Shown here piece after piece: positions 7,001 to 15,992 of a stretch of 42,064 nt of DNA. Below the pieces are notes generated by a model. That model saw only the letters and a program-made list of their open reading frames with translations, ran no database searches and was not told the origin of the DNA. The first letter of the stretch is position 1. Every line of letters starts with the position of its first letter. A program made the translations under genes and the position numbers. This DNA comes from an uncultured Collinsella sp. Its GTDB lineage: Bacteria; Actinomycetota; Coriobacteriia; Coriobacteriales; Coriobacteriaceae. The DNA lies in the NCBI GenBank assembly GCA_900754745.1, contig CAAEEB010000045.1, positions 1 through 42,064 on the forward strand. Direction: 5' to 3'.

Positions 7001-8212
7001 CTAGACCAATTTGAAGCCCTTGCGCTTGCCTACGGAGAGGGTGTCGCCCAGCTTGAGGGCGCTCGGATCGATGTTGTAGCTCTTGGGAGCCACGGCCTTG
7101 CCGTTGATCTTGACGCCGCCGCCGTCGATATCGCGACGGGCCTGGCCGGCGCTCGCCGAAAGGCCCAGGTCCTTAAGCAGGCCTGCGAGGTAGATCTGGC
7201 CCTCGTCGTTAACAGTCAGATCAACGTGCTTCTCGGGGAAGTCGGCAAGCTGGCCCTCCTTGAACACGCGGTCGAACTCGGCCTGAGCCTCGTCACCGGC
7301 ACCGGCGCCGTGATAGGTGTCGCACAGGTCGCGGCCCAGCGCGCGCTTGAGCTCATAGGGGTCGGCGGAACCGTCGGCCAGGGCGGCGTCGATCTTGTCG
7401 ACCTCGGCCGGGGTGAGCGAGCTGGCCAGACGATAGTACTTGCCGATCATCTCGTCGGGGATGGACATGGTCTTGCCGAACATATCCTTGGGAGCATCGG
7501 TCAGGCCGATGTAGTTGCCGTAGGACTTGGACATCTTGCGCACGCCATCGGTGCCCTCGAGCAGCGGCATGGTAAGCGCGATCTGCGGCTCCATGCCCAT
7601 CTTCTCCATGAGCTCGCGACCAGCGAGCAGGTTGAAGAGCTGGTCGGTGCCGCCCATCTCCACGTCGGCCTTGATCTGAACGGAGTCGAAGGCCTGCATC
7701 ACGGGGTACAGGAACTCGTGCAGGGCAATCGGCGTCTGGGACTGGTAGCGCTTGGTAAAGTCATCGCGCTCAAGGATGCGAGCGACGGTGAACTTGGAGC
7801 ACACCTGCAAAAGACCGGCCAGATCCATCGACAGGATCCAGTCGCCGTTGTGCACGATGGTGGTCTTCTCGGGATCCAGGATCTTCATGGCCTGGCTCAC
7901 GTAGGTCTCGGCGTTGGCCTCGATCTGCTCCTGCGAAAGCTGCGGACGGGTGGAGTTCTTGCCCGAGGGATCGCCGATCAGTGCGGTGCCGTTACCGATG
8001 ATGAGGGTGACCTTGTGGCCCAGGTCCTGGAACTGACGCATCTTGCGCAGGGGCACGGCATGGCCCAGGTGCAGGTCGGGGCTGGTGGGATCGACACCGA
8101 GCTTGATGTTGAGGGGCTCGCCCTTCTCAAGCTTCTTGCGAAGGTCGGCCTCGGGGACGATCTGCGCTGCGCCCGAGGTGATGATACGCATTTGCTCGTC
8201 GACAGACAGCAT
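7001..8212 (-). CDS. tyrS: tyrosyl-tRNA synthetase
   Basis: A 403-residue class I aminoacyl-tRNA synthetase that charges tRNA-Tyr. The HIGH motif appears as HLGH at residues 48-51, and the KMSKS motif is intact at 226-230. A C-terminal S4 RNA-binding domain runs through QARRDIDGGGVKINGKAV. The length is usual for the family. The ATG is preceded by AAAAGGAGG. The 97-base leader up to the U32 peptidase gene shows a small AGCACC/GGTGCT hairpin and no recognisable T-box, so no tRNA-sensing control is visible. A terminator follows at 6939-6971. Confidence 0.97.
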   Translation of the reverse strand: MLSVDEQMRIITSGAAQIVPEADLRKKLEKGEPLNIKLGVDPTSPDLHLGHAVPLRKMRQFQDLGHKVTLIIGNGTALIGDPSGKNSTRPQLSQEQIEANAETYVSQAMKILDPEKTTIVHNGDWILSMDLAGLLQVCSKFTVARILERDDFTKRYQSQTPIALHEFLYPVMQAFDSVQIKADVEMGGTDQLFNLLAGRELMEKMGMEPQIALTMPLLEGTDGVRKMSKSYGNYIGLTDAPKDMFGKTMSIPDEMIGKYYRLASSLTPAEVDKIDAALADGSADPYELKRALGRDLCDTYHGAGAGDEAQAEFDRVFKEGQLADFPEKHVDLTVNDEGQIYLAGLLKDLGLSASAGQARRDIDGGGVKINGKAVAPKSYNIDPSALKLGDTLSVGKRKGFKLV

Positions 8213-8309
8213 TGGGTATCCTCCTTTTGCTATAGCACCCTCACCGGATACGGCGGTGCTCGAAGTTCATAAACCCACTAATAATAACCAAAACGGCGCG
8301 ACCGAACAC

Positions 8310-10280
8310 CTACGACAGGAAAATCCTCGTCCTGCCGCACGCGTCGATAACGACCGGCAAACGCGTGCCGTCACGTTCGACCAAAAAGCGCGTCTGCTGA
8401 CGGCGCGAGCAGTCACGGCAACGGACCTGCCCCATCGCATCCGTGGCGCAGGCGCCCTCGGCAGTCAGCAAGCAGTGCTCGCACACCATGAGCTCGGGAC
8501 GGTCGGCGTCGACAGGCCCCAAGACACCGGGGCAAGCGGCAAGCTCGGCAACATGCTCCGCGTCGTCGGCGACAAGCTCGGCAGGCAAATACACACGGCC
8601 CACGCCGAGCCCGCGTAGCCAGGCAAGCGTAACCCGGTTCGCGCAAAACACCGGTGCCGCAACGTCAAACGCCACGCCCAGCTCACGCGCCATCGCCACC
8701 TGTCCCAGATTACGGCAGACGACGCGCCCGGCACGCCGCATAAGCGAGCGGGTGCGCGAGGCATCGGCTGCGCGACAGACCTCGTCGAGCACCACGGTCG
8801 CATCGGACAGATCGCGCTCGCCGCACGGGTCGGTATCCATCAGCTGCCAGGCAAAGACCATGCGAGCGGAAGCCCCCTTTTCCGTCGGCTCCGTCAACGC
8901 CGCCTCGGGCACGTCGTCAACAGTCACGGCGCCCTCAAAGGGCAGCATCTCAACGGCTCGTGCAACGGGTGCGACCGCGTCCGCCTCGACTCGCATATGC
9001 TCCAGCGCCGTCGCCGTCTGCTCCAACACGCCGGCGCTGCGAATCAGGTACACCTCGCATCCCGCATCCACCTTACGCTTGCAGTGCACGACAACGCGCT
9101 CCCCCGCCGCCGCGTCCACCGGGCAGGGCACCTGGGGCCAGCGCTTGGGCACATCGGGGCGTGCATCGGCACCCGGATAGAACCGGATCTCGAGCGTGTC
9201 GCCCGCCGCCACGGCGGCATCGAGCTCGACGGTCACCTCTTCGTGACCCACCGTCACCAAGTGGCCCACGCGCACGCCCTGGTTAATCGCACGCTCAAAG
9301 CTCATGAGCTCAGCACCCGATCGCCCCCGCAGATATGCATCGGTAAACCCGCGGTTGAACGACCTGCCCAACTCGCGCTCGAGCACCGACACGGCAGCGG
9401 CATCCCACGCGCCATCGCGCAGCATATCGAGTGCACGACCCCACACCCGCACCACGTTGAACACGTAGTCGGGGTTTTTCATGCGCCCCTCGATCTTGAG
9501 CGACGCCACCCCGGCCCCAACAAGCTCGGGCAGGTGTGCAATGCCCAGATAGTCGCGCGGGCACAGCAGACGATCGCCCTCCACAGAAACGACGCTCTCC
9601 CCCGTCTCATCCACCAGGTCGTACGCCAAGCGACACGGCTGCGTACAGTCGCCGCGCATCGCCGATCGTCCACGCCGCAGGGCAGAGAACTCACAGGCGC
9701 CCGAATATCCAATGCAAATCGCGCCGTGGCAGAACACCTCGATAGGCACGCCGGTAGCACACAGGGCGGCAATCTCGTCGACCGCCAGCTCGCGGGCGGT
9801 CGTCACGCGCTCGACCCCGAGCTCGTCGGCAGCCAGGCGCACGGCGCCTTCGCTATGGACGCCCGCCTGCGTGGACAGGTGAATCTCGACCCCGGGAATC
9901 GCCGCGCGCAGTGCGCAGGCCAGACCGGCATCCGCTACGATCAAGGCATCAGCACCCAACTCATGTGCGTGCGCCCCCAGCGCCACCGCGTCGGCCAACT
10001 CGTCATCGAACACAAACACGTTGAGCGTCACGTATACACGCACGCCGTGCGCATGCGCCACGGCGCAGCCGCGCAAAAACTCGTCGTCGGTAAAGCCGTG
10101 CGCGCTCACGCGAGCGTTAAACCCGCCCAGGCCCGCATAGACGGCATCGGCGCCCGCCGCAATGGCAGCGAGCATCTGATCGAGTCCGCCGGCAGGCGCC
10201 AGCAGCTCGGGCAGCGCCGCCTCGGCAGCCCCCGGCTCGTTATCGCATTGTCCACTCGGCCCCATCGTCCGAATCGCCAT
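8310..10280 (-). CDS. U32 family peptidase / RlhA-like protein
   Basis: A 656-residue member of the U32 collagenase-like family. The N-terminal barrel starts ELLAPAGGLDQMLAAIAAGAD. The family signature region reads EVFCHGAICIGYSGACEFS, with the cysteine set continuing through GDCTQPCRLAYDL and PRDYLG. These cysteines are the probable Fe-S ligands in the RlhA/TrhP/UbiU members, which hydroxylate RNA or ubiquinone precursors; the peptidase name is historical. The C-terminus carries a further cysteine group (CEHC and CRDC). The ATG at 10278-10280 is chosen because TAAGGAG lies eight bases upstream; an in-frame ATG ten codons earlier lacks a site. Whether it modifies 23S rRNA here is not shown. 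Confidence 0.88.
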   Translation of the reverse strand: MAIRTMGPSGQCDNEPGAAEAALPELLAPAGGLDQMLAAIAAGADAVYAGLGGFNARVSAHGFTDDEFLRGCAVAHAHGVRVYVTLNVFVFDDELADAVALGAHAHELGADALIVADAGLACALRAAIPGVEIHLSTQAGVHSEGAVRLAADELGVERVTTARELAVDEIAALCATGVPIEVFCHGAICIGYSGACEFSALRRGRSAMRGDCTQPCRLAYDLVDETGESVVSVEGDRLLCPRDYLGIAHLPELVGAGVASLKIEGRMKNPDYVFNVVRVWGRALDMLRDGAWDAAAVSVLERELGRSFNRGFTDAYLRGRSGAELMSFERAINQGVRVGHLVTVGHEEVTVELDAAVAAGDTLEIRFYPGADARPDVPKRWPQVPCPVDAAAGERVVVHCKRKVDAGCEVYLIRSAGVLEQTATALEHMRVEADAVAPVARAVEMLPFEGAVTVDDVPEAALTEPTEKGASARMVFAWQLMDTDPCGERDLSDATVVLDEVCRAADASRTRSLMRRAGRVVCRNLGQVAMARELGVAFDVAAPVFCANRVTLAWLRGLGVGRVYLPAELVADDAEHVAELAACPGVLGPVDADRPELMVCEHCLLTAEGACATDAMGQVRCRDCSRRQQTRFLVERDGTRLPVVIDACGRTRIFLS

Positions 10281-10445
10281 CGGCAAACTCCTTACCAACA
10301 AGGTATGCATTCACTCTGAAAAATGCCGTCATCCAGCATACACGAGGCCTCGCGCGCCCCGTTTGGTTTATCGTGTAATAACTTATGTCCATCCTGCCCC
10401 AGCGGCGCACCCGCCGCCCGGCACGACATACCTGGAGGTCAATAT

Positions 10446-12629
10446 ATGGGTCCTCGCCAACGACAGGGACGCAGTCGTTCCAAGACGCATGCCCTGCCCA
10501 TGATCCTGCTCTCGTTCTTGGGCTTTTTGCTCATCGCGGGCGTAGCGTTTGGCATCGGCATGATCGGCAACGTCAACCGTTGGCTGTCCGATCTGCCCGA
10601 CTATACCGACGCCAACGCCTATCTGGTGAGTGAACCCACCGAGATCGTCGATTGCAACGGCAACAAGATCGCGAGCTTCTACACGCAAAACCGCAAGTCC
10701 GTCACCAAGGACCAGGTCTCTCCGTACGTGCTGCAGGGCACCGTCGACGTCGAGGACGAGCGCTTCTATGAGCACGGCGGTATCGACCTGTGGGGTATCG
10801 CGCGTGCCGCCGTGGCAACCGTCTCCGGTGGCCACGAGGGCGCATCGACCATCACCCAGCAGCTGGTACGCAACACCATCCTGCAGGAGGAGCAGTTCGA
10901 TTCGACCATCGAGCGTAAGGTGCGCGAGGCCTATATCGCCATCAAGATGGAGGAGATGTACTCCAAGGACGAGATCCTTATGATGTACCTCAACACCATC
11001 TATTACGGTCACGGTGCCTACGGCATCGAGGCCGCCGCCGAGACCTATCTGTCCAAGAGCGCCGCCGACCTCACCCTGAGCGAGGCCGCGCTGCTCATCG
11101 GCCTTCCCAACTCGCCGTCGCAGTACGACCCCACGGTCAACCCCGACCTAGCGCTCTCCCGCCGCAACAAGGTCCTCGACAACATGCTGCGCCTGGGCCA
11201 CATCACCCAGGAGGAGCACGACGCCGCGCAGGCCGATCCCATCACGCTCAACGTAACCGAGATTTCGGGCAGCGGCGTCGACGTGTATTCGCAGCCTTAC
11301 TTTGTGGCCTATGTTAAGAAGCTTCTGGAGCAGGAGTTCTCCACCGACGTGCTCTTTAAGGGCGGCCTGACCGTCAAGACTACCATCGACCCGACCATGC
11401 AGCAGGTAGCTGAGGACGCCGTCCGCACCCAGCTCGATACACTTTCGCTCGACGGCCTGGACATGGGCATGGTCGTTGTCGACCCCAAGACCGGCTATAT
11501 CAAGTGCATGGTGGGTGGCTACGACTACAACGCCGACAAGAGCCACGTCAACCACGCCACGGCCAAGCGTCCCGTGGGCTCCACGTTTAAGGCCTTTACG
11601 TTGGCCACTGCCATTCAAAATGGCATGAACCCCAACGTCACCCTCAACTGCAACTCGCCGCTTACGGTAAAGGGCACCACAACCAAGGTGCAAAACTACG
11701 CCAACACGAGCTATGGCAACATCTCGCTCAAGCAGGCAACGGCCGTATCGTCCAACACCGCGTATATCCAGGTGGCAGACGCCATCGGTAACGACAAGAT
11801 CCTCTCGCTCGTCAAAAAGCTCGGCATCGACACCTCCGACGGAAATATCGAGGACGTCCCTGTCATGACGCTCGGCCCCGGTTCGATTTCGCCGCTCGAA
11901 ATGGCCTCTGCCTACGGCACGTTTGCCAACGGCGGTTACTATCGTCAGCCGATCGCCATTACCGAGATCGATTCGCGCACCGGCTCGGTACTCTACCAGC
12001 ACACCGACAACCCCAAGCAGGTGCTCTCTGCGGGCGAGGCCGCGGCGGTGACCGATGTCCTGACCGGCGTTATGCAGGGCAGTGGAACGGGCGCTGACGG
12101 TGCCCTGAGTGTCAAACAGCCCTATGCGGGCAAGACCGGCACTACCGATGACAACACCAACCTGTGGTTCTGCGGCTATACCCCGCAGCTGGCGTGCGCG
12201 CTGTGGACCGGCTATTCCGCAGGCGAAATCCCCATCCAAAAGTACGGGGCCGATCTGTTTGGCTCGCAGACCAACCTGCCCGTCTTTAAAAAGTTTATGG
12301 ACACCGTCTTGGCCGGCACCGAGCGCGAGGAGTTCCCGACCGGAACGGCCCCCACGTACAAGAACAACAACGTCTGGAAGTTCTACGGCACCAGCAACAC
12401 CAAGAAGACGGAAAGCGACACCGAGGACAAAGACGAGGAAGAAACCACGACTACCACAACCACGACTACGACCACGACCACCGAGACCACGGGCGGCAGC
12501 ACCACGGGTGGCACCGGAACGACCGGCGGCTCGACCGGCGGCGACGGTAGCGGTGGCGAAGGCGGCGGCGAGGGCGGTTCCCCCACTCCAACGCCTACGC
12601 CCACGCCCGATCCCTCTACAGGCCAGTAG
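10446..12629 (+). CDS. class A penicillin-binding protein (transglycosylase/transpeptidase)
   Basis: A 727-residue bifunctional peptidoglycan synthase. A short basic cytoplasmic tail precedes one membrane segment at about residues 18-40. The GT51 transglycosylase domain shows EDERFYEHGG (catalytic Glu 104) and GASTITQQLVRN. The transpeptidase domain has STFK at 379-382, SSN at 435-437 and KTGT at 563-566, so both activities look intact. The last 75 residues are low complexity: an acidic stretch, an uninterrupted run of threonines, then Gly/Ser and Pro-Thr repeats ending DPSTGQ, probably an extracellular wall-spanning tail. The ATG at 10446 is chosen for its TGGAGG; an open frame extends 41 codons upstream but lacks a site. 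A terminator follows. Confidence 0.95.
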   Translation: MGPRQRQGRSRSKTHALPMILLSFLGFLLIAGVAFGIGMIGNVNRWLSDLPDYTDANAYLVSEPTEIVDCNGNKIASFYTQNRKSVTKDQVSPYVLQGTVDVEDERFYEHGGIDLWGIARAAVATVSGGHEGASTITQQLVRNTILQEEQFDSTIERKVREAYIAIKMEEMYSKDEILMMYLNTIYYGHGAYGIEAAAETYLSKSAADLTLSEAALLIGLPNSPSQYDPTVNPDLALSRRNKVLDNMLRLGHITQEEHDAAQADPITLNVTEISGSGVDVYSQPYFVAYVKKLLEQEFSTDVLFKGGLTVKTTIDPTMQQVAEDAVRTQLDTLSLDGLDMGMVVVDPKTGYIKCMVGGYDYNADKSHVNHATAKRPVGSTFKAFTLATAIQNGMNPNVTLNCNSPLTVKGTTTKVQNYANTSYGNISLKQATAVSSNTAYIQVADAIGNDKILSLVKKLGIDTSDGNIEDVPVMTLGPGSISPLEMASAYGTFANGGYYRQPIAITEIDSRTGSVLYQHTDNPKQVLSAGEAAAVTDVLTGVMQGSGTGADGALSVKQPYAGKTGTTDDNTNLWFCGYTPQLACALWTGYSAGEIPIQKYGADLFGSQTNLPVFKKFMDTVLAGTEREEFPTGTAPTYKNNNVWKFYGTSNTKKTESDTEDKDEEETTTTTTTTTTTTTETTGGSTTGGTGTTGGSTGGDGSGGEGGGEGGSPTPTPTPTPDPSTGQ

Positions 12630-12650
12630 GCACCCAGCCATAGCCAATCA

Positions 12651-12692
12651 AAGGCGCTCGAGCAGATCGAAAGCTGCTCGGGCGCCTTTTTG
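12651..12692 (+). terminator. intrinsic terminator after the penicillin-binding protein gene
   Basis: AAGGCGCTCGAGCAG (12651-12665) pairs with CTGCTCGGGCGCCTT (12674-12688), with one G-U, followed by a T-run to 12691. Confidence 0.9.
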
Positions 12693-12733
12693 TCACGAGA
12701 AACCTCGCACGCGCCTCAACACGATACGGCAAT

Positions 12734-12763
12734 AAAAAAGGGCGCCGACCATCGTCGACGCCC
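12734..12763 (-). terminator. intrinsic terminator of argR
   Basis: On the minus strand GGGCGTCGAC (12763-12754) pairs with GTCGGCGCCC (12749-12740), followed by TTTTTT (12739-12734). Confidence 0.85.
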
Positions 12764-12805
12764 CCTTACAAGGCTCTGTAGCCGCCTGCACGACGCGGTT
12801 CTCGC

Positions 12806-13243
12806 CTACTTGCGAGAGTTGCTCAGCTTGTTAATCAGCGCCTCCAGGCGCTCGCCGTCCTCGGCGGTCTGGGCGATAACCAAGATGGTGTCGTTACCGG
12901 CGAGAGAACCGAGCACGTCGGGCAGCTCGGCGGCATCGACTGCAGCGGCAATGCCCGAAGCGGTGCCGGGCTGAGCCTTGATCATAACCAGGTTGTCAGT
13001 GCGCAGAACGCCCGTTACCAGTTCGGAAACCATACGCTGCAGATGCAAGTCCTCGGCCAGAACATAGATACCCTCGGGAAGCTTGCGCAGACCCATATCG
13101 GCAATGTCGCGCGAAACGGTCGCCTGCGTGCAATCAAACCCCATGGCACGAAGCTCATCCACCAGCACGCGCTGCGTGAGAACATCCTTGTTGCGCACGA
13201 TATCTCTGATGGCATCCTGGCGCCCATTGCGTTTTTTAGCCAT
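12806..13243 (-). CDS. argR: arginine repressor ArgR
   Basis: A 145-residue arginine-responsive regulator. The N-terminal winged helix contains QATVSRDIADMGLRKL, the ArgR recognition helix. The C-terminal oligomerisation and arginine-binding domain contains GTASGIAAAVDAAELPD and AGNDTILVIAQT. The start is placed at the ATG at 13241-13243 (MAKKRNGRQ), preceded by GTGAGG; an upstream in-frame start would add 12 atypical residues. No arginine biosynthesis genes are next to it. An ARG-box-like site about 75-90 bases upstream suggests autoregulation. Regulation of arginine or ornithine genes elsewhere is the usual role. Confidence 0.95.
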   Translation of the reverse strand: MAKKRNGRQDAIRDIVRNKDVLTQRVLVDELRAMGFDCTQATVSRDIADMGLRKLPEGIYVLAEDLHLQRMVSELVTGVLRTDNLVMIKAQPGTASGIAAAVDAAELPDVLGSLAGNDTILVIAQTAEDGERLEALINKLSNSRK

Positions 13244-13316
13244 ACAAAACCTCACTCCATAGATGGCGGAGACAATCAATCAGTGATTGAATAGTTTAGC
13301 GCTATTTGATGGTATT

Positions 13317-13332
13317 TGTGAATAAGAATGCA
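13317..13332. promoter_or_regulatory. ARG-box-like operator upstream of argR
   Basis: TGTGAATAAGAATGCA resembles the ARG box consensus (TNTGAATWWWWATTCA) with two mismatches. It lies upstream of argR in AT-rich DNA, as expected for an autoregulatory site. Confidence 0.5.
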
Positions 13333-13333
13333 T

Positions 13334-13365
13334 TTCGAAACAATTCCATGCAAAATTGTTTCGAA
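13334..13365. repeat. perfect 12-bp inverted repeat between argR and the glycosyltransferase gene
   Basis: TTCGAAACAATT (13334-13345) and AATTGTTTCGAA (13354-13365) around CCATGCAA. It is AT-rich with no T-run, 11 bases after the glycosyltransferase stop. It could be an operator or a weak 3'-end hairpin. Confidence 0.6.
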
Positions 13366-13375
13366 CATAGCCATC

Positions 13376-14416
13376 TTAAGCAGTTTTGACGCCCGTCCGG
13401 TTAAAAAAAGCGGCCAGGTGCGTATACATCACGCAACGCGCAGGCTTGGCACTGGCAATCGGTCCAAACAACAGGCCGAGTCCACGATGGTTATCCTTGA
13501 GTGCCGCGGCCATTTGACGAGTTCGAGATGCCTCGAGCATATCACGCATACGAGCGGAACGCTCAATTGAGGAAACCCCATGCGGGCTCAAGCACAAATT
13601 TTCGATGCAGGCGACCAGCCCGGCGAAGTAAAACATATGGCTCGCAACCTTTAGCTGCGTGTCACCGCTCGCCTCTACAAGCGAATCAGTAAGCTCGTCG
13701 AGCGCCCGGGCGTCATCGGTCAGCTTGGCAAACAATGTGGGGTCAAAAGCATCTGTAAGCCGTGGCGCCACCGCATGGAAACAGGCGCCACCGCACCCGG
13801 ATATGCGTTGTGCCTGCGAAAGGGCGCATGTCATAAACCCAATCGAGCGAAGCGCACGGTCGCGCGACAAACACGTCTCGAACAACGGGCGGCTGTACAT
13901 CACACCGGAAGTCTGGGCAATCAAGCCGCCGGAAATCATCTGAGACAGACCAGCCGCCAAAGAAGCACGGTCATCGATCGCAAGAGAGGTGGCATCCAGT
14001 ACGCGCGAATGGCGCTCACGATGAGCATCGTAGCGGTCGAGCGATGCCGTGGGAATCACCATGTCTGCCGCAGCATCGCACGCAACATCGACCATCTTGG
14101 AAAGGGACTGTGGGGCAAACCACTCGTCGGCGTTCATGGCAACAATCTGCAATCCACGCGAGGCGGCAAAACCGGCCTTGAGACATGCTCCGCGCGCCGA
14201 ATCCTCGACGTCAATCAAATCGATGTGAATATCTCTGCCTGCGGCAACTTCGAGCGAACGGCGCACGCCCGGCGCAACGTCGCGACAAACCACGACAATT
14301 TGCAGGTCATAAAGGTCTTGGTTCTGGACGCTCTCGAGCGCGCGCATCGCATAGCTGGGCGAACCCTCAACAATAAGGATCACCGAAAGTCGCGGATGCG
14401 AACCACGTCGAACCAA
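13376..14416 (-). CDS. family 2 glycosyltransferase-like protein
   Basis: A 346-residue protein with an N-terminal GT-A fold: LSVILIVEGSPSYAMRALES, then LQIVVVCRDVAPG, then ASRGLQIVAMNADEWFAP. The last segment occupies the place of the nucleotide-sugar binding DXD motif but reads NADEW, so metal binding may be altered. The C-terminal half (from about residue 180) is not recognised. No acceptor or membrane segment is evident. Translation most likely starts at TTG (14414-14416), with GAGAGGA upstream; no ATG fits better. It is flanked by argR and truA without an obvious operon partner. The 160-base stretch upstream (14417-14577) holds only a repeated TGTTGCAC. Confidence 0.7.
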   Translation of the reverse strand: MVRRGSHPRLSVILIVEGSPSYAMRALESVQNQDLYDLQIVVVCRDVAPGVRRSLEVAAGRDIHIDLIDVEDSARGACLKAGFAASRGLQIVAMNADEWFAPQSLSKMVDVACDAAADMVIPTASLDRYDAHRERHSRVLDATSLAIDDRASLAAGLSQMISGGLIAQTSGVMYSRPLFETCLSRDRALRSIGFMTCALSQAQRISGCGGACFHAVAPRLTDAFDPTLFAKLTDDARALDELTDSLVEASGDTQLKVASHMFYFAGLVACIENLCLSPHGVSSIERSARMRDMLEASRTRQMAAALKDNHRGLGLLFGPIASAKPARCVMYTHLAAFFNRTGVKTA

Positions 14417-14577
14417 GTTTTCCGTCCTCTCGACAGCGCCAAATCAAACCGTCGTTCATGGTACACCCGAGCTATAAAAGCAACGAGCCGCCTAACATGT
14501 TGCACGCCAAGAACAGATGTTGCACACGCGCAGCTCACACATAGTATGTGACAGGTACGGACGCGCCGGGCACTCCC

Positions 14578-15402
14578 CTAGTCGAGCACGACAAGCTCGT
14601 CGGGGCCGTAATCCACACCCATAAACGTAAGGCCGCAGGCAGGCGCCGTGGGACCCGCAGCGGTACGGTCGCAGGCATCAATGACCTCGCGCATCCACTG
14701 GGGATCGCGACGATGCATGCCGATCTCCACGAGCGTGCCCACAATAGTGCGCACCATCGAATGTAAAAATGCGTTGCCCTCGATGGTAAACGTCAGGATA
14801 TCCTCGCCAAAAGCGACCTCGTGGCCAAACTCGGCACGCATCACGCAGCGGTGCGTGGGCTTGCCCACGGCAGAGGCGACCTTGCAAAAGCTCTTAAAGT
14901 CCTGTTCGCCCAGCAGCGCTGGACAGGCCGCAGACATAGCCTCGACGTCCAAGGGGTAGCGATGCCACCACACCGCACCGCGCGAGAGCACGGGGCGTGC
15001 ATCGCGATCGGCAATGCGGTACGTATACGTACGCGACCGCGCGTCAAAGCGCGCAGAAAAGCCCTTACGGGCCTTGTAGACCTCGTTTATGGCGATATCT
15101 TTAGGCAGGAGGGCATCCATAGCCCTCAGCCATCTACGGCGCGTACACGCCAGCTCAGCGTCCGTTACGGGCACGCTAATATACTGCGCTACCGCATGCA
15201 CACCGGCATCGGTACGCCCCGCACACGTCAGATCGATTGGGCGGCGCAGCAGCGTCTCGATAGCGCGGCGCAACTCGCCCGCAACGGTCGTCTGGCCCGG
15301 CTGCTCGGCAAATCCGCTATAGGACGAGCCATCGTAGGCGACACGGAATACGAGCGTGGGCTCGAGCTCTGGAATCGAATTGAAATCAGACGGCGCGGTC
15401 AT
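14578..15402 (-). CDS. truA: tRNA pseudouridine synthase A
   Basis: A 274-residue pseudouridine synthase modifying positions 38-40 of tRNA anticodon stems. The catalytic aspartate lies in CAGRTDAGVHAVAQ; the N-terminal FRVAYDGSSYSGFAEQPGQ and C-terminal FLHSMVRTIVGTLVEIG blocks are typical. The ATG at 15400-15402 has GGGAG upstream; a TTG five codons earlier is less likely. It follows rplQ in the common alpha-operon order but is separated from it by a strong terminator, so it either has its own promoter or depends on read-through. Confidence 0.96.
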   Translation of the reverse strand: MTAPSDFNSIPELEPTLVFRVAYDGSSYSGFAEQPGQTTVAGELRRAIETLLRRPIDLTCAGRTDAGVHAVAQYISVPVTDAELACTRRRWLRAMDALLPKDIAINEVYKARKGFSARFDARSRTYTYRIADRDARPVLSRGAVWWHRYPLDVEAMSAACPALLGEQDFKSFCKVASAVGKPTHRCVMRAEFGHEVAFGEDILTFTIEGNAFLHSMVRTIVGTLVEIGMHRRDPQWMREVIDACDRTAAGPTAPACGLTFMGVDYGPDELVVLD

Positions 15403-15437
15403 GGGCGCTCCCAACAAACAATCAACGGTATCGCGAC

Positions 15438-15468
15438 AAAAAAAGAGGGGTACGCGAACGTACCCCTC
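15438..15468 (-). terminator. intrinsic terminator of the ribosomal protein operon after rplQ
   Basis: On the minus strand a perfect 10-bp stem GAGGGGTACG / CGTACCCCTC with a TTCG tetraloop is followed by seven T (15444-15438). It separates rplQ from truA. Confidence 0.93.
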
Positions 15469-15494
15469 GAATATAGCCTATGCAGACGGATTGT

Positions 15495-15962
15495 CTACTC
15501 AGCGGTCTCCTCGGCAGCGGTCTCCTCGACAGCCTCGACCTTCTTGGGAGCAGCGGCCTTCTTGGGGGCCGGAGCAGCCTTCTTGGCCTTAGGCGTGCAA
15601 GGCTCGGTGACGAGCTCCATGATAACGATAGGAGCGTTGTCGCCCTTACGGTTACCGAGCTTCATGATGCGGGTGTAACCGCCGTTGCGGTCCTGCCACA
15701 TGCCCTGGGCAGCCTTGTCGAAGATCTCGGCAACGAGCTGCTTATCGCCGAGCTTGGCGATGGCCAGACGACGAGAGTGCAGGTCGCCCTTCTTGGCCCA
15801 GGTGATGATCGGATCGACGACCGAACGCAGCGCCTTAGCGCGGGTCTCGGTGGTCTTGATGCGGTCGTTCTCGAAGAGGGCCTTGGCCAGGCTCTTCTTC
15901 ATGGCCTTGGTGTGGCTCGCATCGGTGCCGAGCTTCAGGCCCTTCTTAACGTTGTGACGCAT
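15495..15962 (-). CDS. rplQ: 50S ribosomal protein L17
   Basis: A 155-residue L17. The conserved start MRHNVKKGLKLGTDASHTKA and the block RIKTTETRAKALRSVVDPII are present. The core ends near residue 120. It is followed by a lysine/alanine/proline tail and then an acidic end, an extension seen in actinobacterial L17 but absent from E. coli. The ATG is preceded by TGAGGAG. It is the last gene of the block before the terminator. Confidence 0.97.
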   Translation of the reverse strand: MRHNVKKGLKLGTDASHTKAMKKSLAKALFENDRIKTTETRAKALRSVVDPIITWAKKGDLHSRRLAIAKLGDKQLVAEIFDKAAQGMWQDRNGGYTRIMKLGNRKGDNAPIVIMELVTEPCTPKAKKAAPAPKKAAAPKKVEAVEETAAEETAE

Positions 15963-15992
15963 GGTCTAGTTTCTCCTCAAATATGCGAAGCA

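Noticed and set aside
8213..8309. T-box leader for tyrS
   Set aside because: The leader is too short and lacks the T-box sequence and an antiterminator structure.
10323..10445. 41-codon N-terminal extension of the penicillin-binding protein
   Set aside because: The ATG at 10446 has TGGAGG upstream and yields the expected short cytoplasmic tail; the extension has no site.
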